Shown piece after piece: positions 22,576 through 34,365 of a stretch of 64,000 nt of DNA; within the stretch, counting starts at the first letter, position 1; each line of letters starts with the position of its first letter. This DNA comes from Siphonodentalium dalli (lineage: Eukaryota > Mollusca > Scaphopoda > Gadilida > Siphonodentaliidae): positions 119,370,723 to 119,434,722 of the forward strand of contig CP136063.1 of the NCBI GenBank assembly GCA_032622095.1, given 5' to 3'. Below the pieces are notes generated by a model, which saw nothing but the letters and a program-made list of their open reading frames with translations, was not told where the DNA came from and did no database searches. Made by a program: the position numbers and the translations under genes.

Positions 22576-22900
22576 ATGCATCTTAGTTTTCTTGTTATTA
22601 ACTGATGGTGAACTCAAACTCTTACCAAGAGTTAAGTACATACCTATTACATAATAGAAGCATTTTTAAAACCCTTTTTCCCATTGTTTTAAAAAAAAAT
22701 GACTCCAGGAAAAAATTTACGGTGCCAGGAAAAATTGTGTAAGCCGGGCTGCTGAATCACCCACCCACCCCCGCCTAGTGTTCGGAAAAAAATTGCAGAC
22801 CCCCCTGGTATTATTTGGTGTTATTGTTGTAAAATCCATGCAGTGTTCAAACAACCATGTTAATTCCAGGTCCATTCCTTGGGAGTGAAATTGGGGTAGG
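22576..22900. other. No recognisable feature
   Basis: Unique AT-rich sequence beyond the end of copy A, with a short C-rich stretch near 22760-22810. Confidence 0.35.
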
Positions 22901-22961
22901 GTTCTCTATTCCGAATGTTCATTATTCCGAAGGTTCGCTATTCCGAAGGTTCGCTATTTTG
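22901..22961 (-). repeat. TTCGGA minisatellite, left inverted arm
   Basis: Three to four copies of a ~16-bp unit, TATTCCGAAGGTTCGC. The same unit in the opposite orientation forms 26106-26219. Together they bracket about 3.1 kb. Confidence 0.8.
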
Positions 22962-23257
22962 GGCCTATTTAACCAGAAATTTCATCAAAATCAAAATTTG
23001 CACCCCCCACAAAAACCACACGAGGAATGAAAAATACTATTACGCTAGTATTCACATATAGTAGGGCCTACATTTATAAACCCCATTCTAATTCCCAAAT
23101 TGTCCCAGATGTCGGTTATTATTAGCAAGAAGAAAGTGTCAGTTGAAAACACGATGACTGCATGACTGAAATAAACTACATGTGAGAGATACAGTCTATC
23201 CGAACTGGCAATATTTATTTGAAAGAAAAATCAACCGTCAGATCACATATATAAAAT

Positions 23258-23826
23258 ACTAGCAGGTGACCCGACTTCGGCCTTGAATTGACAATTTTGA
23301 AGGTCAAGGTCAGAGTCACTATTTGACCCGTCCAAAACACTCCCCGGACAAAATCACCCGTAGGTATCAAATTTCGTCGAATCCGTCCAGCAGTTTTCCC
23401 GGCATATTTTAGATCATTTGTGGGTACCCGTTTCAAGGTGAAGGTCACCTCGGGCGGAAAAACTGACCCGATGAAAATATCCCCCATTCCCAGGAACCCC
23501 TAAGTACGAACAGACATAAGAATCACACAACACGCTCATGTCTGTGCACAGACACAACACGCTCATGTCTGGACACATACACGCTCTTTATCAACGACAC
23601 TGCGGATACGAACGCTCTTTAACTATCACGCGATTAACCCATAAATTTCCATTGCGGTGGCGGGGGATTGGAGAATGAGTGCTCTGACGTTCTCAGAAGC
23701 GGTGCGATGACACTCCATCTGAAATTTTACCCTTAGATAGGAAGTTTGGGCTCAATCCGTCCGGAAGTTTTCCCGGCCATAGCTAACAGACAAACAAACA
23801 AACAAAAGTCCCAAAATATATATTAG
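23258..23826 (+). mobile_element. ACTAGC...(ACAA/ACAG)n element, copy 1
   Basis: Starts ACTAGCAGGTGACCCGACTT and ends with a CTAACAGACAAACAAAC tail and AAAATATATATTAG. The interior matches 53862-54357 on the other strand (for example CCGTCCAAAACACTCCCCGG). A segment near 23500-23690 that contains two CGCTCTTTA motifs interrupts it. It is non-coding and looks like a retroposon, but the class is uncertain. Confidence 0.6.
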
Positions 23827-24091
23827 ACTAGCCGATGAGCCCGACGTTGTCCGGGCTATTCAAAAACCAAATTTCAAGTCGATAGCTCCACCCGTTTCCG
23901 AGATCTGGTCACATACCAAATTTCAAGTCGATAGCTCCACCCGTTACTGAGATCTCGTCTGCGCATGCGCTGCACGGGCGTCGCATGGGCTCGCCAATAC
24001 GACAACGACCACCGCCTGGTCAAACTACACACACGTACCAAGTTTCGTCCCGATCGGTCGAGAATCGTAGATTTGTATTAATGACAGACAA

Positions 24092-24127
<36 letters not shown>

Positions 24128-24150
24128 AGGTCTTCAAAATATATATGAGA
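23827..24150 (+). mobile_element. ACTAGC...(ACAG)n element, copy 2, head-to-tail with copy 1
   Basis: Starts ACTAGCCGATGAGCCCGACG directly after the tail of copy 1 and ends in (ACAG)n at about 24086-24128, followed by AAAATATATATGAGA. A block CAAATTTCAAGTCGATAGCT is repeated internally at about 23868 and 23919. Confidence 0.6.
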
Positions 24151-24270
24151 TATGGCATATTATATACGATTTGAAATAGGAAGTTCTCTGACATTGTATT
24201 TTCAACTTATCCGGTATAATAAACCAGTGCAATAAACATGTTGTTTTTGTTGAGTTACCAACGTGTTTTT

Positions 24271-25444
24271 TAGTCCAAGTCTTCTCGTACTAAAACCGGC
24301 TAAGATATTGGGATGGAGGTGCCGGTCTTTAGTCCGAGTTCCAGGCCCATGCATTCTTATGACACGACTTAAGCGTTAGTGACCCGCTCAAATAAAACCA
24401 CAATTATATGAAATAAAATATCACAATTGCGACAATAAACGGATATTTTCCGCAGAAGACATGCTATTTTATCTGAAACCCACATCAGTTGTAAATTTAA
24501 AACGGTAATTTAATGCGAAAAGAGACATTTACCTCAATGTTTACAATTTTTTTAAAGTATGCGAACTCGGTTGACCTCGCGAACTGTGTTCGGCATTTTC
24601 CGTTGAAAATATTCCGTAGATTTTGGACAACAACGCAAATTATGATGAATTCTCCATTGTAATCGTAATTATGTGTGTCAATAAATAAAATAATAAATAG
24701 ATTAATTAAACATTGGAGATATAAATGTAATACACTAAATAAATGAACCTTAAGTTTGAAAAGTCCCACTAAAACGGAAGAACTATATTTCGAAACTGTG
24801 TGATTCGGTTCTCCGATTATTTTATCAACACAGATGTCAAAATGCACATCACACGCATGGCAACTTGGCAAGTCAGACACAAGAGTTCTAATTTGCTCCA
24901 ATTTTGACAAGTTGCTTGCGAAAATTGTCAACAAAACTACCGTTCTGATCCTCCATTATGTCATTAAGTTTTTAGTGCGGGAATTGTTCTGAAAGCACAT
25001 AGAAAACTGGACTTTCGGGCGATCGGTTTTCGCCATTTTTGTTCGGAAAACCCGCGCTATATATAGAAACGGAAAGTAGAATTCCCAGAACAAACAGCGG
25101 ATTATGCCGAACTTATTCGGACCACTTCGGCTTTCGGTTAAAACGTAAACAAACAGATAAACAAATCGATGTTTGTGTCAATCAACCGGAATATTCTATG
25201 TGTAATTTAACATTAAAGTTAGATTATTATACACCATTATGACCATAAGATGTAAGCCTTTCCGATGTATATAGCATCATGTATTGATTTGCTAGGTAAA
25301 TCGAGTAAAATACACCACAAATTCCCGCCACAGATCGTGGGCGTAAGTCGTGTCATAGGATTGGTATACAAGCGGTCTTGGACTAAAGACCGGCACCTCC
25401 ATCCCAATATCTTAGCCGGTTTTAGTACGAGAAGACTTGGACTA
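24271..25444. mobile_element. Mutator-like non-autonomous element, 65-bp inverted repeats, 9-bp duplication
   Basis: Terminal inverted repeats at 24271-24335 and 25380-25444 are perfect over about 65 bp and start TAGTCCAAGTCTTCTCGTAC. The 9-bp direct repeat CGTGTTTTT flanks them at 24262-24270 and 25445-25453. Long inverted repeats with a 9-bp target duplication are the signature of Mutator-like elements. The 1.04-kb interior has a 145-codon minus-strand frame (24497-24934) without recognisable domains, so transposase is absent. Captured host sequence in the interior is possible but not shown. Confidence 0.75.
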
Positions 25445-25492
25445 CGTGTTTTTGTGCTGAAGTTTCGTCTGGTTTTGTTGCGCAAAGTGTAT

Positions 25493-25555
25493 TATTTTCA
25501 ATGGAGGGGGAATAACTATATTTTAAAGATAGTTATCTCCCGTCCATTGAAAATA
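25493..25555. repeat. Hairpin with 27-bp arms
   Basis: TATTTTCAATGGA and AATAACTAT at 25493-25519 are inverted at 25529-25555 with about three mismatches and a 9-bp loop. Confidence 0.75.
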
Positions 25556-26105
25556 CATTTTAGTTTGAATTCTGTTGCATTCTGGGAGCCATAACGGGGG
25601 GAATCTTTTTATGATTCCAGTTGTTTCCGTATATCAAGGCACTATAAAAAAAATAATCGGTGACTTGAAAATTAAGAGGGCCTTTAAAGTCAATACAAAG
25701 TCACAATTGCAGTTAGGTTCATCTCATACCCGTCTATTCAGTGATATTCGGCTACGCAGTATGTTCTAGCCTCCAGTATTCATTAAGCGTTATAGCCCCA
25801 CTGTTATAATCCGCCTTTAGTTGGCGTATTCTTGCCTCTCAGATTATTGAGATATTACGTCAAACGTAATGACATTAAATCGTATGGAAACATAGCAATA
25901 TTATTGTGTGGGCTGCGTGACTTGAATATGTAATGAGAAATAACGTCATACGTAATTACATTAAATCTCAAGAAAACCCACGAAAACAAAACAATATCAC
26001 ATTTGTTGTTTTAATGTTTTAAGTTATTTTCTTTATAAGATGAGTCTTCGTGATAATGAACCCTCTCAATACTTTAGAATATAGAATTAACCTTAAAATA
26101 ACAAA

Positions 26106-26219
26106 AACCTTCGGAATAGCGAACCTTTGGAATAGAGAACCTTCGGAATAGCGAACCTTCGGAATAGTGAACCTTCGGAATAGCGAACTTTCGGAATAGT
26201 GAACCTTCGGAATAGCGAA
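26106..26219 (+). repeat. TTCGGA minisatellite, right inverted arm
   Basis: Seven tandem copies of a ~16-bp unit, AACCTTCGGAATAGCG, in the opposite orientation to 22901-22961. Confidence 0.9.
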
Positions 26220-26240
26220 TTGAGCATGTTGTATATGTTG

Positions 26241-26625
26241 TATAATTATACGGTAGTGGAATATACGGTGTCCTGTATATTTGACGGTATAATTGTATAA
26301 TTATACGGTAGTGGAATATACGGTTTACTGTATATTTGACGGTATAATTGTATAATTATACGGTAGTGGAATATACGGTGTTCTGTATATTTGACGGTAT
26401 AATTGTATAATTATACGGTAGTGGAATATACGGTGTACTGTATATTTGACGGTATAATTATACGGTAGTGGAATATACGGTGTACTGGATATTTGACGGT
26501 ATAATTGTATAATTATACGGTAGTGGAATATACGGTGTACTGTATATTTGACGGTATTATTGTATAATTATATGGTAGTAGAATATACGGTATACTGTCA
26601 ATTATACGGTAGACTACTGGTAGCT
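26241..26625. repeat. 55-bp satellite, seven units
   Basis: TATAATTATACGGTAGTGGA recurs at 26241, 26296, 26351, 26406, 26453 (a short 47-bp step), 26508 and 26562. It is rich in TACGGTA and in the palindrome TATAATTATA. It is followed by more TACGGT motifs up to about 26675. Confidence 0.95.
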
Positions 26626-26679
26626 GAGCTGCCGGTACTCTACCGTAAAAATTACGGTGGGTTATTTACAGTGGGGGCT

Positions 26680-28377
26680 AAATGTTATACCGGACTAAAG
26701 CAATAATATGTTGGCTTTATCGTGTCTATAGATATGTTGTCATCAGTCGTTGAACTCAATGATAACAAAAAAAATAAATAATTTCATGTTATACCGCACT
26801 GATAATAACAAGATTACAGTTTGGCAATCTTCCTTATGCATGGTTCTCGTGATATATCGAACCTGTATTAGGGTTAAATTGGACAATTTACCTCGCTAAA
26901 ACTTGATATCGTGGTTAGCATTCATGCGAAGATTGTCGGGCAGGTTGACAATTCAAATATGAGCCAGTATGAGCGAATTATTTATTGCGTAAGTTATATT
27001 TCGCTGCATGGGGCCGATGTGATACATGTAGAATAAATAGGTTTTCTAACACTTTCTTTTATATGTGGCGATATAATTAGTTTTCTTTTTAAATTAATAT
27101 ATTAAATCAATAAAGGTATGGTCTGTCATCGTCATCTGTCATCGTCATGGACCCTCATTGGAATAATATGGCTTTAGACCCATAAAACGATTGGCCCCTT
27201 GTGAGCGACAGACGTACTATACACACGGTAACGCAAACATGTCAACACGGGGCTAAACCATGTGGTACACCTCTTCCTTCCAAACATCAAACCAGAGTTT
27301 CTACCATATACTGCATGACTGGCCCTGCGTGGACCTCCGATCACTTCTGCACAGGATATAACCTCATATCGGAAAACTTAATTATGGCTGCCATTTCTTA
27401 ACAAATCGAGTTGGTGGGTTTTCATGGGTTACTTTTTTTGGCTTATGCATCGTGACAGACGGCATTTCCTGTCTCCTTTGATGTTATTCTTGGATATCAA
27501 CCGCTCAGTTGTGTCTGAGTTCAATTACAATGGCACATTTTAGATATTGTGTAGTCACCGAAAACATTCAAATTACCATATAAAACCACTGAATAGTACC
27601 ATGCATATTAGCCAAACGTATGACGCCTCAGTATCATATAATGAATAATATAAAGGTTAACCATAACCAGACGTGTATATCATACAGTTGACACGACGGA
27701 AGCGTTCGCTAGGTATGGGTTATGTCATGGTGAGAACCGCGCGTATATATACGTGATATATCCACGAGTCTTTGACCAGTTGCTATTTAGAGTAAACGAT
27801 TTTCACCATGATATGACCTACTTATAGCATGCGATAGGACAATGATTATTTACCGAATTTAATCAACATCTGTCAAATTTCGTCTTTGATTAAACATGGC
27901 TGCACAGCATACTCATTCGTGCGTGATACATTATCAACACTATATATCTGGACAATGATATGGAAGGTCTCTTCGGTCACTTTCTTGATATAAGACATAC
28001 ATAAGGCCCATTGTGAATTGTGAAGGTATTAATTGAAATTTTGTTTCTAATTCTCATTTATTTTATTAATATCTGTCGTGGTTCAAATTGTAAATTTTGT
28101 TCAACTGTCCTGCCATCAGCCAACTTAGAATTTAAACAAAATATTGTGTTTAGTTGAAACACATTTCATTGCCAAATGGCATATTGCATGGCAGTCAAAG
28201 TACTTGTTGTGCGATTGGGGGATGCGTGTACTTTTTTTCGCGATGTTTGATAGTGGAGCAGAATTCCAGGCATGCATGCAGTACACGATTATTAAACTAT
28301 GACCACGTATTATCACCCAAACATCAGTCCTGTGCCCAGTGTTTCACATAAATGGGGTCCTACCGGCTAACAAGACA
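26680..28377. other. No recognisable feature
   Basis: AT-rich, with short frames only; no repeat structure noticed. Confidence 0.4.
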
Positions 28378-29814
28378 ATATATATATATATATATACTAG
28401 CAGGGTTACCCGGCGTTGCCCAGGTTAATGTTTGCTGTGGATATTTGTTGGGAACAGAGAATGCTCTTGCTTAAAGTGTTATACGTTTTCTCATAAATTG
28501 CATATTCAAATAGCATCACAAAACATGATTATTACAGTCATGGAATATAAGTAGTGGCTCACCTTGTCAATTGTCATTCTGTTTATCGCGATTAATTCGT
28601 CCACCAATAATGAAGTATTTATTTATTTACAACTGCGTATACATTAGACGTTATAATATGATACATGAACATCATAAACACATTAGTTCGATAAAAGATG
28701 ATAATTGGGTTTTACATATTGAGATGTATCAATCAATCCAGTGGGTTGGACTAAGATCTCGAGGACACCTAGCTATCATATCTCCATGAAGATACAGATG
28801 TTTCAAAGAAATTTCCAGGTGTTCCTCTGTTCATGGTGCTATATATTGGCTAAATATTCTTAGTTTAAACGAAATGTTGCTGCGCAGATATATCAGCTAC
28901 ATGTGCCACTGACTCGAATGGCCCCACTTGTAACATCCTTAAACACACGATTACACTCCTGATATCATGGATATGATTGTTTATAAGTTTGGTGATAATC
29001 GGCGACTAAACAATTTTTTTATCAAATTTGGTGCCAATCCCTCCCCTCTCTATCTCTCACCCAAACAGCACCACTATGGCGTCTTTAAATCACAATTAGA
29101 TCCCTTGTGCATAAATTTTGGTGCCCCTGTCCCTTTCAATGCAACCCTCACTCGAATGAGGCCACATTTGACAGATAAAAGCCACACCATTAGACTCCTC
29201 ATACCATGGGGATGATTTTGTATAAGTGTGGTGGCAATCGGCGACTTATTATCAAATTTAGTGCCCACCCCCTCCCAATCTCTCATCCAAAAACAACAAT
29301 TTGGCGTTGTTAAATCGCACAATTAGATTCCTTGTATCATGAAGAAGAATATATATCAATTTGGTGGAAAATCGGCGCTAAATTTAGTTTTATCAATTTT
29401 GGTGCCCCTCTCCCCTTCCGTTCATCACCGACTCAAACGACGCCACTTTTGACATATTTAAACCACACCGTTGGATTCTTCATATCATGGGGATGATTAT
29501 ATGTAAGTTTCGTGGCAATCGGCGACAGAAAAAAAATCTCCCCCCCCCTTCCGGGCACCCCTGACGCGAACGGCGCGACTTTTGCCATATTTAAACCACG
29601 CCATTAGATTCTTCATATTATGGGGATGATTATATATAAGTTTGGTGGCAATCGGCGACAATTTTTTTTCTGCCCCTCCCCCTTTTCTGTCCCTGACAAC
29701 AACGGCGTCACTTTAGAAAATTATAACCCCGACCATTATCTTTCTCGTACAAAGCTACTCCTAGTAGACCCCTTTGGCATAATCTAGATGGTCCCCTGTG
29801 AATTTCTATAGAAC

Positions 29815-29845
<31 letters not shown>

Positions 29846-29862
29846 TTCGCAAATATAGATAT

Positions 29863-29901
<39 letters not shown>

Positions 29902-29902
29902 C
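28378..29902 (+). mobile_element. ACTAGCAGGGTTACCC family element, copy 1
   Basis: Bounded on both sides by (AT)n. It starts ACTAGCAGGGTTACCCGGCG at about 28395. Its interior from about 28960 has five diverged tandem sub-units of ~130-150 bp, each containing CATGGGGATGATT...GTGGCAATCGGCGAC-like sequence. It ends with TAGACCCCTTTGGCAT, (ACAG)n at about 29816-29845 and GCAAATATAGATATAGATA. A longer member follows at 31036-33627. I saw no reverse transcriptase or transposase; class unknown. Confidence 0.65.
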
Positions 29903-29904
29903 CT

Positions 29905-31030
29905 GGTGGCTATTCGGGAGACTTTTGGTGACCTTGACATTCAGAGTGCCACCATTTTGGGAGTTGAGTTAAGTATTGGCACAGTGTTTTATGATAAACC
30001 ATTCACTAAAATTAATCAGCTCTCATTTTGCTATGTTGATTGATTCAAATTATATTAAATCCCGATATACTTGCGCAATTTTGATTATTTCGGCGGCCAT
30101 TTTAAATCGCGATATTCAAGATCAAGAACAACGAAATCGGCCTGCTACCGTGTCTCATTTTGTTCAGCATATCCCAATTACGTAAAATCACCAATGTTAC
30201 CACTTTTCCGCATAAGTGCCGTCAACAATATTGTCTAGGCCCGTTTATACGAAAACACGTCTAGAATAATAGAGATATTCCGCTTGTAACTTCTGACGTG
30301 TGGCTTATTAGGTGAATGGCAGCATGTGCATTAGCGACAGTTAATACAAGACAACTCAAAACAAATGCCTGAAATTAGGGAACATCTCGTTACATAAAAT
30401 GTTAACAAGACTTTGGCAGTATATTAAAACATGTCGTTTCAAAATGCATAAATATGTAGAAGTTGAAGTCAAAAGAGCTTGTGGCAATTGGTTGAGTTAT
30501 AACGGGTTCTACATTCGAAGGATCAATCACCATAGTATATTCTTTTATAACTAACCCCGAACTATCTTCCAAACAAACTAAACCATGCGCATGTTTATAT
30601 TATTGGACATTTTCCTAAAATGGTGGTTAATGCCTACACGTTACACACCATATATATAATCTACAAGCGAAATCATCTCTACTGTGAGCAAAACATGAAT
30701 ATTGAGATTTTTCTGTAAAAATTTAAATTTGTGGTTGCGACAATTTTTTTATTCGTCCACCCGTACGCTTTGCACCAGGTGCGTAAGAAAATAGCGAAAT
30801 ATTTCGAGGGCTCATTCATTCAGGGTCAACTTCATTTTTCCGAAATCTGTACGATGTCACCATCAAGTACATATATTTGCAGTGGTATGATAATCTTAAC
30901 AGTCACGTCACTATATTCATATTAATGACTAAACTCTCAAACTGCATGGGTGGGGCAGTGTATACGAGCTAATGAACACAATTACATAGACCGCCGTTTG
31001 CGTTTTAGGGACATATTATAAGAACAGGTA
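29905..31030. other. No recognisable feature
   Basis: Unique AT-rich sequence between two members of the ACTAGCAGGG family. Confidence 0.4.
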
Positions 31031-31035
31031 TATAG

Positions 31036-33627
31036 GTTACTAGCAGGGTAACCCGGCGTTGCCCAGGTTAATGCGACGTGAAACCATCTGCATGCTGTGG
31101 ATATTTGTTTGGGAATAGAGAATACTCTTGCTCAAAGTGTTATACGTATTTTCATAAATTGTATATTCAAATAGCATCACAAAACATGATTATTGCATTC
31201 ATGGAATATAAGCAGTGATTCACCTTGTCAATTGTCATTTTGATAAGCGCGATTAATCCGTTCCATCAATAATACAACTGCGTATACTTCAGACGTTATA
31301 ATATGATACATGAATATCATAAACACATTAGATTGCAAAAAAGAAAAGACGGCAATTTAGTTTTACATATTGAGGTGTATCAATCAATCTAGTGGGCTGG
31401 ACCAAGATATTGAGAACACCTGGCTATCATATCTCCTTGAAGATACAGATGTTTCAAAGAAATTTGCAGGTGCTCCTCTGTTCATGGTGCTATATATTGG
31501 CTAAATATTCTCAGTTTAAACGAATTGTTGCTGCGCACGTATATCAGCTACACGTGCCAGGCACAGAGCGAGATTTTGAGTTGTTTATGTCAGTCGATGA
31601 GTCTGTTCTAAAACCCTTTTCAGATGTCAGTATTGGAGGATCCTGAAAAGTCATGTGCTATTGACTGCGTTTTCTTTTATATTAGAAGAAACTATATTTG
31701 ACTGCACACTGTGACCAACATTTTTGAACAGGCCTTTCATATCTCTTGACATATTGTAACTTTGTTGTGGAAACTGTATTGAATAAAACAGACTCAATTG
31801 TGTTATAATATATATGCAATCCTCTGACGGTTCGAGGTCTCTCAATTTGAACGAATATATGTATCTCTTAAATAGAATGATAAATATACGTTTAATGCTT
31901 CTTCTATGTATCTCTTTTTGATAGCTCATTGTGTGAATACCATGATTGCCGTCCCCATATAAATATGACAGTTGAGAAGATATAATTGTTCAAGTGACTT
32001 AAGTGGGTCATCATTTGTCGAGATTGTGAAATGTGAACGCCCAAAACTCCTTAAAATGATATCGAGATGGCCTGGGTGACTATATATAACTTATAGGTGG
32101 ATATTTGAGAATAGCAATCTTATCAATGATAATGCATGTCCTCTCACTATTCGTGACCCAAACGACAACAAATGTGATTTAATTCGTATATCATTAGAGA
32201 AGACGTGCAGGAATTTGGTGGAAATTAGTGTCAAATATATTTGTATCAGCTTTTGCCACTTTTGACATATTTAAACCACGCCCATTAGACTCATGGATGC
32301 GTGATTCACTGGAGATGATTATATATATATATATACAAATTCGTATCAAATTTAAGGTCCCAATATCTCTCACACATAGGGCACCAATGTGATGTATCTA
32401 AACCACACGACAAGATTCCTCGTATCACTGAGAAGAATATGTATCAATCTGGTGGAAAAATCGGCGCTAAACATATTGTTATAATTTTTTGTTTCCCTCT
32501 CACCTCTATACACCACTAACTCGAATGGCCCCACTTGTGACATCCTTAAGCCACACAATTACACTACGGATTTCATGAAGATGATTGTTTATAAGTTTGG
32601 TGATAATTGGCGACTAAACAATTTTTGTTATCAAATTTGGTGCCCACCCCCTCTCCATCTCTCACCCAAACAGCACCAATATGGCGTCTTTAAATCACAC
32701 GATTAGATTCCTCGTAGCATGGATAAGAACGTGTATCAATTTGTTGGAAATTGGCGCAAAAAATTGTGCATTAATTTTGGTGCCCCTCTCCCTTTCAATG
32801 CACCCCTGACTCGAATGAGGCCACATTTGACAGATTTAAGCCGCACCATTAGACTCCTCATACCATGGGGATGATTTTGTATAAGTGTGGTGGCAATCGG
32901 CGAGTAAACCAATTATTATCAAATTTAGTGCACAATTAGATTCCTAATTGTATCATGAAGAAGAATGTATATCAATATGGTGGAAATCGGCGCTAAAATT
33001 AGTTTTTATCAATTTTGGTGCCCCTCTTCCCTTCCATTCATCCCTGACTCAAATGCCACCACTTTTGACATTATTTAAATCACAACGTTAGATTCTTCAT
33101 AACATGGGGATGATTATATGTAGGTTTCGTGGCAATCGGAGACAAAAAAATTCTGCCCCTCCCCTTTTCTGCCCCTGGCAACAACGGCGTCACTTTAGAA
33201 AATTCTAACCCCGACCATTATCTTTCTCGTAAAACGTTACCCCTAGTAGACCCCTTTGGTATCATCTAGATGCTAAAATTAGTTTTATCAAATTTGGTGC
33301 CCCTCTCCCCTTCTGTGCATCGCGGACTCGAACGACGCCATTTTTGACATATTTAAACCACACCGTTAGATTCTTCATATCATGGGGATGATTATATGTA
33401 AGTTTCGTGGCAATCGGCGACAAAAAAAAATTCTGCCCCTCCCCCTTTTCTGCCCCTGACAACAACGGCATCATTTTAGAAAATTCTAACCCCAACCATT
33501 ATCTTTCTCGTAAAAAGTTACCCCTAGTAGACCCCTTTGGTATCATATAGATGGTCCCCTGTGAATTTCTATAGAACACAGACAGACAGACAGACAGACA
33601 GACATTCGCAAATATAGATATAGATAA
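31036..33627 (+). mobile_element. ACTAGCAGGGTAACCC family element, copy 2 (longer)
   Basis: Same start (ACTAGCAGGGTAACCCGGCG), the same CAGATGTTTCAAAGAAATTT block near 31446 and the same 3' end with (ACAG)n at about 33580-33604 and AAATATAGATATAGATA. It has more internal sub-units than copy 1, about eight of the CATGGGGATGATT/AATCGGCGAC type, including a repeated terminal segment (about 33170 and 33440). Length difference comes mainly from the number of sub-units. Confidence 0.65.
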
Positions 33628-34365
33628 GCAAGTAAATAATTGAAATTATACCCCTTGGCAAATACCGGCAGCTGAATGGTGTATAATATCTGTGTTAATT
33701 CCTCGGCCATTTGCAACTTTTTTGCGTCTTGAAGATTGTTATTACTGGCATCCAGTTACATTGTCAAATCGGCGTTATTATATGTCCCTGTGTGTTTTCC
33801 GCGATCAAAACAAACGATTTTCGATTTGAAAATCGCTTTTTGCATATTTATGTTGTTTTAAAATATATTGATGTCAAGTACACTTCACAGCCATACGACT
33901 TCTGTTAAAAAATAGCACGTTGTCAAGTAAGACATAAAACAGGAAAAAAGTGGCTAGAGTACCAATGGTGTGGTGTCTTCTGGGGGTTAAAGTGGAACAT
34001 ATAGGTGCTCCGACGAAGTTTTATTTTGTCCCCAATGTCTGCAACAGCTAGGGGTGGTGGTAAATACAGCCCAATACAGTGAGAAGTGGTGTAGTTCTTG
34101 TCTGGAAAGCACGTTTTTATTAATATTATGCTTTCTGTGACAATTTGATGTATGTTTAAGCAAAAATCCACACATTTTTGGTTGCGTATAGGTTATAAGC
34201 AACTAAATAATTGAAATTATGCCCCTTGGCATTTGTGTAGGGAAACTCGAGTCATCATAAAAAAAATACCGGCAGCTGAATGGTGTATAATATCTTCGGT
34301 TGTTTAATGTGAAAGAAAAAAGAAATTCATAGGCTATGTTAATTCCTCGGCCATTTGTGCGGGAT
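33628..34365. repeat. Direct duplication, one copy with two internal gaps
   Basis: AATAATTGAAATTAT.CCCCTTGGCA...ATACCGGCAGCTGAATGG...GTTAATTCCTCGGCCATTTG occurs at about 33632-33716 and again at about 34205-34356. The first copy lacks about 33 bp and about 35 bp that are present in the second. Confidence 0.7.

Noticed and set aside
24497-24934. 145-codon frame inside the Mutator-like element as a transposase
   Set aside because: No DDE, zinc-finger or SWIM-like pattern visible, and far too short. It could be captured or random sequence.
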